A DNA stretch of 64,000 bases from Actinomadura rayongensis (lineage in GTDB: Bacteria > Actinomycetota > Actinomycetes > Streptosporangiales > Streptosporangiaceae): NCBI RefSeq assembly GCF_009831215.1, contig NZ_WUTW01000005.1, positions 186,001 through 250,000 on the forward strand, given 5' to 3'. The translations under genes were made by a program, and so were the position numbers. Position 1 is the stretch's first letter. Every line of letters starts with the position of its first letter. Below, piece after piece: positions 25,938 to 33,473 of the stretch. The notes beneath the pieces were generated by a model that saw only the letters and a program-made list of their open reading frames with translations, had not been told where the DNA came from and did no database searches.

Positions 25938-27086
25938 CTACGGCGCGGCGGTCAGGGAGAGGGTGTTGCCCGGACCGGCGGTGACGGCGCTGAGGATCGA
26001 CGTCAGCATCCCGCAGTCCTGGAGCTTGGGCAGCGTGTACGTGCCGGTGAGCTTGCCGCCGGACGCCCTGTCGAACGGGTCCGAGGCCAGCCCGATCTGC
26101 GCCGGGGCGGCCGTGCGGCAGTCCGGCCCGCCGCCGATCTCCAGGCCGAACACCTTCACCGACGGCACGCTGACCGGCACCGCGGACGTCGTCGTCAGCT
26201 TCGCGGCCGACAGCGTCCCGGTCGCCGGGACGGCCGGGCCGAACGCCACGTCGAAGTTCGCCGGAAGGAAGCCGAACAGCTTGAACGGCACCGCGCTCTT
26301 GTCCAGCGCCAGCGTGCCCGTCAGCTTTCCGGCCGCGTCGAAGCCCGTCGTGAGCGCGCCGGTGAGCGGGACGGTCACGCCCGCCGCCTTGACGCGCGTG
26401 GAGCCCTTGAGCTTGAACACGGCGGCGGGTTCTTCCTTGCCGACGACGTCGAACTCGGCGAGCACGTTGTTCTGCCCGGGGTCCTGCGTGCATTCGGACT
26501 CGAACGGACCGAGGCCGCTCTCGCCGCCGTCCTTGAGCTTGGCGCTCAGCGACAGCACGAGGTCGCCCACCGCGATCGTGCCGTGTCCCGCCTTGGTGAA
26601 GGTGAGCGAGGGCGCGTTGCCGTGCACGTTCACCGGGAACTCGCCGGACTCGGGGATCGCGCTCTTGTCGAGCGCCATCGTCACGCCGAGCGGGGAGCCG
26701 TCCGGGTGGTCCGGGGACGTCACCGTCGCGGTGGCGAGCGCGGAGCCCTCCAGCGTCTCGCCGTAGACGGCGCGCAGGCCCTTGGTCGCGCCCGCGTTCA
26801 CCGTCGCCACCGCCTGGACGGCGAACTTCGGCGTCCCCTCGCCGGCCGGGAACGTCTTCGGGATCTCGGCGTCGATCTTCACGCTCAACGGCTGCTTCCC
26901 GATGAGCGGATACGCGCACTGGTACTTCAGGGTCAGCGACACCGCCTGCCCCGCGTCGGCCGGGGCACCGGCGGCCCGCGCGAGCCCGACGCCGCCGCCG
27001 GGCGGTGCGCCGACGCCCGCGAAGGCACCGCCGATCGCCAGGGCCGCGCCCGCTGCCAGGGCAAACCCCGTCCTGGTCCGTTTCAT
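25938..27086 (-). CDS. secreted DUF6801 protein without FN3 repeats (382 aa)
   Basis: Starts at ATG 27086 with GAGGG upstream; longer frames lack a signal peptide. Signal peptide about residues 1-40. The N-module (50-215) carries LKYQCAYPLIGKQ, LEGSALATATV and ECTQDPGQNN. It is joined directly to the C-module (220-382: FKLFGFLPA, VFGLEIGGGPDC, GNTLSL). It is a compact family member in which the two conserved modules sit side by side, showing that the FN3 repeats of its relatives are insertions between them. Upstream of, and probably co-transcribed with, the lipase gene. Confidence 0.8.
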   Translation of the reverse strand: MKRTRTGFALAAGAALAIGGAFAGVGAPPGGGVGLARAAGAPADAGQAVSLTLKYQCAYPLIGKQPLSVKIDAEIPKTFPAGEGTPKFAVQAVATVNAGATKGLRAVYGETLEGSALATATVTSPDHPDGSPLGVTMALDKSAIPESGEFPVNVHGNAPSLTFTKAGHGTIAVGDLVLSLSAKLKDGGESGLGPFESECTQDPGQNNVLAEFDVVGKEEPAAVFKLKGSTRVKAAGVTVPLTGALTTGFDAAGKLTGTLALDKSAVPFKLFGFLPANFDVAFGPAVPATGTLSAAKLTTTSAVPVSVPSVKVFGLEIGGGPDCRTAAPAQIGLASDPFDRASGGKLTGTYTLPKLQDCGMLTSILSAVTAGPGNTLSLTAAP

Positions 27087-27454
27087 GGCACCCTCGCCTC
27101 TTCGTCTCACCCGGTGGGAGACACCGATCACCCGGTCACGGCCGCTGCCGCGCGGGACCCGCCGGGCGCCGAACCGGCGAGTTCCTCCGAGGCCGCTTCC
27201 ACGCCGCCGTCCGGAAGTTTCGTGGAGGCAAAGGTACTTGTCAGTCAGGCAAAACTTCATCGCGTCGCCGTGACAACTTGCCCCACGAACTCGCGCACAC
27301 GCCACGGGTTGCGCTACGGCCGATCACGGGGGTCGCGCCCCGGCGGCCCGGCTCCCTGCGTCACTCCGGAGCAATCAGCCCGCGAGGGCTGTCGTCCGCC
27401 GACAAGTTCACCGTCCCGCCGGGGCACGGCATCAGAAGAGGACGAGCCGCACCA
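27087..27454. other. intergenic region with repeated TTGTCA-type motifs
   Basis: 368 bases between two reverse-strand surface genes. It holds ACTTGTCA (27236-27243) and GTGACAACTTG (27270-27280), versions of a motif found upstream of several other surface genes. No gene is supported. Confidence 0.4.
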
Positions 27455-28684
27455 TCACCCCACGCGCTGCACGTACGTCGGCGTGGGATGGTCGACCGTG
27501 TCCCCAGTGCCGAGTTCGCCGGAGGAGTTATTGCCCCATGCGCGCGGCACCGCGCCGGACTGCACGCTCAGCGCGTGGAACTTCCCCGCAGCGATGACCG
27601 TGTTGCTGAAGTTCTCGCCGGCGAGCGGCGTGGGGCTCAGCGCGTAGGAAGTAGTGCCGGTCCCGAGTTGGCCGTACGAGTTGGCTCCCCATGCGAAGCG
27701 GTTGTTAGCGGGCGCGGCTGCACTGGTGACCGCTGTGCTGTACCGGTATACGGCGGAGATCCCGACGACGTTCGCCAGGCCGGGGACCGTGACCGGCGAC
27801 AGGCGATTGGTGGTCGTCCCGTCACCGATTTGGCCGGAGCCGTTCCAGCCCCACGCCTTGACGGTCCCATCGGAGGTCAACGCCACGGAGTGGTAGTCCC
27901 CCGCCGCGACCTGCGTGACGCCGGACAGGCCCGGCACCGTGTGCGGGGAGCATGAAGCGGTGGTGTCGCCGGTGCCGAGCTGCCCGTAATTGTTGCTGCT
28001 TCCCCATGCTTGGACGGTGCCGTCGGCCTTGAGCGCCAGATAGTGGCTGTAACCGAGGGCGACCGCGCGTGGAGTGGTCGCCAGGCCGGTCACTCCCGCC
28101 ACCGTGACCGGCGTGCTGCTGTTCGAGCAGTTCGCGTTTTTGGCGCCCCAGGTTTTGGCGGTGCCGTCCGCCAGGACCACCACGACCGCGCCGAGGTTGG
28201 CAACGCTGACGGACACGGCATTGGTGATGCCGGGAACCTGTGTCGGAACGTGGAGCTCGGTTTCGGGGTCGAGACCGAGACCGAGCTCACCATTCAGGTT
28301 GGAGCCCCACGTCCACACCGTGCCGTCCTGCTTGACGGCCACAGCGGTCGTCGTACCGGCAGCCACCGCCTTGACCCGCGTTAAGCCCTTCACCTTGACG
28401 AACACGTTCGAGCCGAAGCTCGTGCTGCCGATTCCCAGCTCACCCCAGAGGTTGTCTCCCGCCGCGTAGACCTCGTTGAATCCAGTGGCGTCCGGAGCGG
28501 TTGCCATCAGGCTGAAGTAGGTGCCCATCGCAGCGGCACCCGGCACCGGATTGCCCCATGGGGTCGGTGTCAGGGCGGACGCGGAGGCGGCGATTCCGCT
28601 GACCGTCGCCGCCGTCGCGACGATCCCGGCCAGGCCCGCGCGCAACACCGTCCTGCGCTTGCCCTTCACGACTTGTTCCACCAT
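27455..28684 (-). CDS. exported RCC1 repeat protein, one complete seven-bladed propeller
   Basis: 409 residues from ATG at 28684 behind GGAAGGAAG. The N-terminus (KGKRRTVLRAG, then a hydrophobic stretch ending ASASA) is a signal peptide with twin-arginine character (KRRTVLRA), though the motif is imperfect. Seven RCC1 repeats follow, each with a W-G-x-N-x-x-G-x-L-G-x-G core (for example WGSNLNGELGLG, WGANSYGQLGTG), enough for one closed propeller and nothing else. RCC1 propellers are protein- or ligand-binding scaffolds. It is related to the propellers fused to the subtilases at 37358 and 45084. Repeat 3 has lost the GQLG core (KNANCSNSS). Function unknown. Confidence 0.8.
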   Translation of the reverse strand: MVEQVVKGKRRTVLRAGLAGIVATAATVSGIAASASALTPTPWGNPVPGAAAMGTYFSLMATAPDATGFNEVYAAGDNLWGELGIGSTSFGSNVFVKVKGLTRVKAVAAGTTTAVAVKQDGTVWTWGSNLNGELGLGLDPETELHVPTQVPGITNAVSVSVANLGAVVVVLADGTAKTWGAKNANCSNSSTPVTVAGVTGLATTPRAVALGYSHYLALKADGTVQAWGSSNNYGQLGTGDTTASCSPHTVPGLSGVTQVAAGDYHSVALTSDGTVKAWGWNGSGQIGDGTTTNRLSPVTVPGLANVVGISAVYRYSTAVTSAAAPANNRFAWGANSYGQLGTGTTSYALSPTPLAGENFSNTVIAAGKFHALSVQSGAVPRAWGNNSSGELGTGDTVDHPTPTYVQRVG

Positions 28685-29142
28685 GTCGAGGCTTCCTTCC
28701 GAGAGAACGGGAGAGTCGTTCCGACTCGCGTCCGCACTTACGGTAAAGCCCTCTGACAACCTTGTGGGCGGCCCGTTTCGGCCAGATCATCTTTCGCGCG
28801 ACCGTTGAGCAGTACGCTGAGCCCGACGGCTTCTGGAGGCCTCTCCGAAACGGCGTTTGCTCACTTGGTGACAACTATCGCTCGGCCGCAGTTGGCCGGG
28901 CGAGCAATGTGCCGCTGTTTGTGTTATCGGATGACAAGCTCCTGTAGGCGGGTACTCGCCCGTTGTTAGAATAGGCCGGATCTCGACCCCTCCACTTTCG
29001 TGAGGCTCAGGTCACTCCCTACGCTCGGCAACATCCGGTTTCCCGTGCCCGTCGTCGAGCGACCGGAGGTCGGGACGCGCCCATGGCGCTCGATGCCCAT
29101 GGAGGCCGCACCCAGCCTCGGCGGAACTAGGAGAGGCAGCAC
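28685..29142. other. 458-base divergent intergenic region
   Basis: Between the RCC1 gene and a DUF6801-FN3 gene. It contains TGACAAC (28754-28760), GTGACAACT (28868-28876) and an extended -10-like TAGAAT at 28967-28972, about 170 bases upstream of the TTG start at 29143. No gene is supported. Confidence 0.4.
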
Positions 29143-31053
29143 TTGGACGCCAAGATCACTTTCAAGCGGCTGAAGCCCGCCTGGGCCCTGGCCACTACCG
29201 CGGTGCTGGCGGGCGCTCTCTCCACTGCCGTCAGCCTCGGCGGATCACCGGCCGCGCAGGCCGCTCCGGACGCGGTGACGCTGCCGTTCAAGTGCACGTT
29301 CCCGTACATCGGCGAGCAAGAGCTGAGCATGAACATCAAGCTGCCCGACCTCTACTCGCAGATCGTGCCGGATCACAACGAATCACCGGATTACGTGCAC
29401 ATCGACGCGGTGGCGACGATCAACGCGAAGACCACCCAGGGACTTCGCCTGCTCGACGCGGCTTCCCTGGAGGGCGCCGCCAACGCCAAGGCGGGCGTGT
29501 TGGTGCCCGGTAGAGACAAGCCCATCACGGCGAACGCACATCCGGCCATCGCAAAGACCCCGGTCCCGCCATCCGGGTCGTTCAAGGTCCATGCAACGGG
29601 CCAGATCACGGCTCCGTTCGCATCTGAAGCCGGCAAGGGCAAGATCACGCTCGACTCGCTGTCGTTGACGGTCAAGCTCCGGAAGGCGGATGGCGGCCTG
29701 ACCGACCTCGGCGACACGTTCGACACGCAGTGCACGCAGAGCAGTGGAAGCAACGTCCTGGCCGAGTTCGACGTCATCGAGTCCGACAAGCAGCCCCCGA
29801 CGAAGCCCGGCAAGCCGACTGTCGTCCAGTCCGGTAAGACCGCCTACCTGTCGTGGAGCAAGTCGACCGACGACCACGGCATCGTCGCCTACAGGATCCT
29901 GAACGACGGCAAGGAGATCGACAACCCCGACGACCCGTTGGGGGGGAAGGTCGGCTCATTCGGCGACGTCGCCACGACGACCATGCCGGTGGAGCCGGGC
30001 AAGAGCTACAACCTGAGCGTGAAGGCCTTCGACGCCGGAGACAACTCCTCCGAGTCCGAGCCGGTCGCGTTCAAGGCCGGGCCGGACGCGCCGGAGAAGT
30101 CGCCGCCGAGCACGCCGGGCAAGCCGAAGGTGACGGCGGTCGGCGGGACGTGGGCGCGGCTCGAATGGGGGGCGTCGGAGGACAACATCGGCGTCGCCGC
30201 CTACGAGGTGTACGCCAAGGAGGGCAACGGCCAGCCGAAGCTCTCCGGCACGTTCCCCGGCACGGACCCGTACGGCTGGGCCGACGGGCTGAAGGCGCAG
30301 CACGACTACACGCTGTACGTCCGCGCGAAGGACGAGGCCGGCAACGCCTCTCCGTTCAGCGCGCCCGTCACCGTCCACACCACGGACGGCCCGCCGGACG
30401 GCTGCGGCAAGTTCGACGACGCCCCGGCGTCGCAGAAAAGCCGCGGCTGCGTCTACATGTCCGGGTACAACAACCTGAACAAGCTCGACAGCGCGGTGAT
30501 CGTCAACGACCCGAAGACCGCCACGCACACGAACATCGCCTACCAGGCGACGGCCGACGGCAAGAACATCCACGCGAGCTTCAAGTTCGCCTCGCCGCTG
30601 CGCTCGCCGACGACCGTCCTGACGTTCGGCCTCATGCCGACGACGGCGATGATGGAGCTGAAGCAGGTCGGCATCGGGACGCTCGAGGGGATATACCACC
30701 CCGAGAACGGCGGCGGCTACGACATGACGGCGAAGGCCAAGGTCATCGCGCGGATCTACGACGCGAAGGCCAACGGCGGGGCGCTCAACGTCGGGCCGTC
30801 CTGCCAGAGCAGCAAGCCGATCGACCTGACGCTGACCGCCAAGCCGACCGAGTACCGCGACATCCTGGTCGGCGGGATCCTGTCGGGGAAGATCGACCTG
30901 CCGAGCTTCAGCGGGTGCGGCGGCAAGCGGGAGAACATGAACCGCATCTTCAACGCCGCGATCTCCGGCAAGGGCAACTACGTGAAGATCGTCCAGGGCC
31001 CGATCTGCAAGCCCGAGACGACGAACTGCCGCCCGGTCCAGCCGGTGCGCTGA
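29143..31053 (+). CDS. secreted DUF6801 - 2x fibronectin III protein (636 aa)
   Basis: Starts at TTG 29143, with GGAGAGG about 7 bases upstream; no ATG or GTG upstream is compatible with the signal peptide. Signal peptide residues 1-41 (AQAA). N-module about 43-212 (LPFKCTFPYIG, LEGAANAKAGV). Two FN3 repeats about 218-312 and 323-413. The C-terminal module (about 420-636) is longer than in the relatives and holds eight or so Cys (GCGKF, RGCVYM, GPSCQSS, SGCGG, PICKPETTNC), suggesting extra disulfides. No wall-anchor motif. Same unknown function as the family. Confidence 0.8.
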   Translation: MDAKITFKRLKPAWALATTAVLAGALSTAVSLGGSPAAQAAPDAVTLPFKCTFPYIGEQELSMNIKLPDLYSQIVPDHNESPDYVHIDAVATINAKTTQGLRLLDAASLEGAANAKAGVLVPGRDKPITANAHPAIAKTPVPPSGSFKVHATGQITAPFASEAGKGKITLDSLSLTVKLRKADGGLTDLGDTFDTQCTQSSGSNVLAEFDVIESDKQPPTKPGKPTVVQSGKTAYLSWSKSTDDHGIVAYRILNDGKEIDNPDDPLGGKVGSFGDVATTTMPVEPGKSYNLSVKAFDAGDNSSESEPVAFKAGPDAPEKSPPSTPGKPKVTAVGGTWARLEWGASEDNIGVAAYEVYAKEGNGQPKLSGTFPGTDPYGWADGLKAQHDYTLYVRAKDEAGNASPFSAPVTVHTTDGPPDGCGKFDDAPASQKSRGCVYMSGYNNLNKLDSAVIVNDPKTATHTNIAYQATADGKNIHASFKFASPLRSPTTVLTFGLMPTTAMMELKQVGIGTLEGIYHPENGGGYDMTAKAKVIARIYDAKANGGALNVGPSCQSSKPIDLTLTAKPTEYRDILVGGILSGKIDLPSFSGCGGKRENMNRIFNAAISGKGNYVKIVQGPICKPETTNCRPVQPVR

Positions 31054-31071
31054 CGGCCCGAGACGGCCTGA

Positions 31072-31134
31072 GGGGACCGTCCCCCGCACGGGGCGGGGAC
31101 GGTCCCCCGAACCGGACGCCACGGCGTCCGGTTC
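31072..31134 (+). terminator. double hairpin terminator
   Basis: First hairpin: 13-bp arms GGGGACCGTCCCC (31072-31084) and 31095-31107. Second, directly after: 12-bp arms 31109-31120 and 31123-31134. A short T-rich stretch follows. They end the DUF6801-FN3 transcript. Confidence 0.75.
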
Positions 31135-32158
31135 CATATTTCTTCCGGTGGCCACCGGTTTCTTGTCACTTGGTGCGCCATTTCGCACCCGCCGCGAACA
31201 ATCTTGTGGTGTCCGTCTCGTCGGCGATAGGGTCAATTGTCGTTGTGACGGTTTCGCCGTCGATGTCGCTGATATGGGGCGAGCGCGCGCAGAGGAACGT
31301 TGCACCGGCGACCGCCGGGCCGCGTTCCCCGGCGAACGACCGCGCACCGGACGGCGACGGACGCGGCCGGCGGGTTCCGCGGCCGGGGACGATACACCCG
31401 GCCGGGAAGGTGGGACGCCTGTGAAGCAGGGTATCGGAATTGCGGTACACGCCGGGCGGGACCGCCCGGAAAGCCGCGAGAAAGAGAACTCCGGCCCACC
31501 GGGCCCGAGCTGCGCGCCGCGACCGAACGTGGTTCACAACGGTTTTCCCACCGCCCCGCACAAAGCGTTCGCGGCATCTCTTCTTTTCCTGCGGGAAATG
31601 TCTTTCCGGCAGCGGTCACATCGCTCCCAAGGATGGCCCGTTTTCCCGCCCGGCCCGCCGTACCACGGCTGGCCGGATGCGGGTCCCGTCCCACCGGCGA
31701 CCACCGCGCCGGCCGGGTCGGCGGCGGCTATAAGAAGACGATAAAGCACGCGCGGAACATGGCGTCGGAAGACAACCTTCCGGCCTGCCGCATCGCGTCG
31801 TGTTCGCCGGGTGGCGACTCGTAGTCACCCCGCTGACCTGCGGTCGAACTCTTGGATCGGAGTGAGCCACCCCGGCGTGAAACTTGTCACACCAGTACGA
31901 TGACGCAGGCCTCACCAGGGGGTAGTTTACGTCCACGAAACGTCGGTGGAAACGGCTCGATGGACGCCTGAGAGACCGCTAGTCGAACCCCCCGTCCAGT
32001 CGAATTCCCTCGATTTTCGAAAGCCGCCTGACAGCCAGTCCGCAAACCCGCTCTGACGCGGACAGCCGAGAGTATCGGAGGTGTGCTGGATCTCGGGGGT
32101 GATCGAGAGAAAGCAGTACGGCCTCAAGCGGTGCTGTTCCCATCAGAAAGGCATGTGA
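31135..32158. other. ~1.0-kb gene-free region upstream of two DUF6801 genes
   Basis: The longest gene-free stretch of the window. Several frames stay open for 100-200 codons, but all are Arg/Pro-rich, overlap one another and lack a ribosome-binding site or domain. TTGTCAC occurs at 31163-31169 and AACTTGTCAC at 31881-31890. It could hold a long 5' leader or a small RNA for the downstream genes, or a decayed gene; nothing is specific enough to name. Confidence 0.4.
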
Positions 32159-33373
32159 GTGAACCTCAACAACAAAGGGATCAGGAAGGGTCTGATCCTC
32201 AGCGCGGCCACGGGTCTCGCGATCGGCGCCGCGGGCGTCGCGGGTGTCGGCGCGGCTTCGGCGGCCACGGGCGTGCAGGCTGCTGCCACGAAGTCGCTGA
32301 CCTACAACTGTGCCTACCCGCTCATCGGTAGCCGCCAGGTCAAGATCGACATCGACACGAACGTCCCCGCCAAGCTGGGTGTCGGGCAGTACACCAACGA
32401 CATCCAGATCAAGTTCAAGGCGACGATCGGCGGCGACACCACCGACGGCCTCAAGGCGATCGGCGGCTCCACGCTCGTCGGCGCCGCCAACGCCAAGGCC
32501 GCCGTCACGGGCCCCGGGCAGAACGTCAGCGTGAACGTGAACAACGCGTTCCCCGAGACGAAGATCCCGGACTCCGGCGCGTTCACGCTGGACGGCTACG
32601 GCGAGGCCCCGGCCATCGGCTTCGACCAGGCCGGCCACGTCACCGCCGCCCTGAGCTCGATGGAGTTCACCGTCCTCGTCAAGAAGGCGGACAGCTCCCC
32701 GGCCGCGCTCGGCGAGTTCAAGGTTCCCTGCACGCTGGCCAGCGGCCAGGACGCGACCATCGTGTCGGCGGACATCGTCCAGGGCGACCAGCCCCTCGGC
32801 GACCCGTGGCAGAAGCCGGGCTACTTCCCGTACAAGCCGACCGGCGCCAAGCCGGGCACCCTGAACTACGGCTTCGGCCTCGCCGGCTCGTCGTACATCA
32901 AGGGCCCGAACGGCACCGTCCCCATCAACGGCGGCATCAACGTGGCCGTTGACGGCGGCACGGGCGCGATCACCGGCCAGCTCTCCCTGCAGAAGACCAA
33001 GGGCATGATGAGCATCCTCGGCTTCCTGCCGGTCGAGGCGACGGTCGACTTCCAGCAGGTGGGCGACACCGTCGGCACCTTCGCCAACGGTCAGATCAAG
33101 ACCACCTCGACGATGTACATCAAGCTGCCGAGCTTCACGCTCTTCGGCATCCCCCTCGGTGGTGGCGACCAGTGCCGCGCCAAGGACCCCTCGAAGATCC
33201 AGATGCAGTCCAACGACGGCGTCTTCTTCAACCCGCTGGTCGGCGGGCCCTTCAAGGCCCCGAACTACTCGATCGCCGAGCTCGAGAACTGCGGCCTGAT
33301 CAACGGGATCCTCTCCATCTTCGCCTCCCAGTCCGGCAACACCATCGACCTGAAGCTCACCCCGAAGGCCTGA
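32159..33373 (+). CDS. secreted DUF6801 protein (404 aa)
   Basis: GTG start at 32159 with AAAGG upstream. Signal peptide residues 1-42. N-module (about 44-215) with LTYNCAYPLIGS, GAANAKAAVTG and FKVPCTLASGQ. A 25-residue Pro/Lys/Gly linker, then the C-module (about 235-404): SILGFLPVEA, FTLFGIPLGGGDQC, ENCGLINGILS and GNTIDL. It is the plainest member of the family and a useful reference for the two-module layout. It is followed after 100 bases, containing a hairpin, by the largest member. Confidence 0.8.
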   Translation: MNLNNKGIRKGLILSAATGLAIGAAGVAGVGAASAATGVQAAATKSLTYNCAYPLIGSRQVKIDIDTNVPAKLGVGQYTNDIQIKFKATIGGDTTDGLKAIGGSTLVGAANAKAAVTGPGQNVSVNVNNAFPETKIPDSGAFTLDGYGEAPAIGFDQAGHVTAALSSMEFTVLVKKADSSPAALGEFKVPCTLASGQDATIVSADIVQGDQPLGDPWQKPGYFPYKPTGAKPGTLNYGFGLAGSSYIKGPNGTVPINGGINVAVDGGTGAITGQLSLQKTKGMMSILGFLPVEATVDFQQVGDTVGTFANGQIKTTSTMYIKLPSFTLFGIPLGGGDQCRAKDPSKIQMQSNDGVFFNPLVGGPFKAPNYSIAELENCGLINGILSIFASQSGNTIDLKLTPKA

Positions 33374-33404
33374 TCCAAAGCCCTCGGACGGCTGGTCCTC
33401 ACAA

Positions 33405-33444
33405 GCTGGCTCCCGCCTCGATCCCGTTCGCGGCGGGGGCCAGC
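33405..33444 (+). terminator. hairpin between the 404-aa and 960-aa DUF6801 genes
   Basis: 13-bp arms (33405-33417 and 33432-33444) with one G-T pair and a 14-base loop. It lies 30 bases upstream of the next start codon, so partial read-through is likely. Confidence 0.5.
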
Positions 33445-33473
33445 GGTCTGCCACCTAACAGGAGAGATAAAAA

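Noticed and set aside
31148-31744. 198-codon forward frame in the gene-free gap
   Set aside because: Arg/Pro-rich, no ribosome-binding site, no domain, and three other frames are equally open there.
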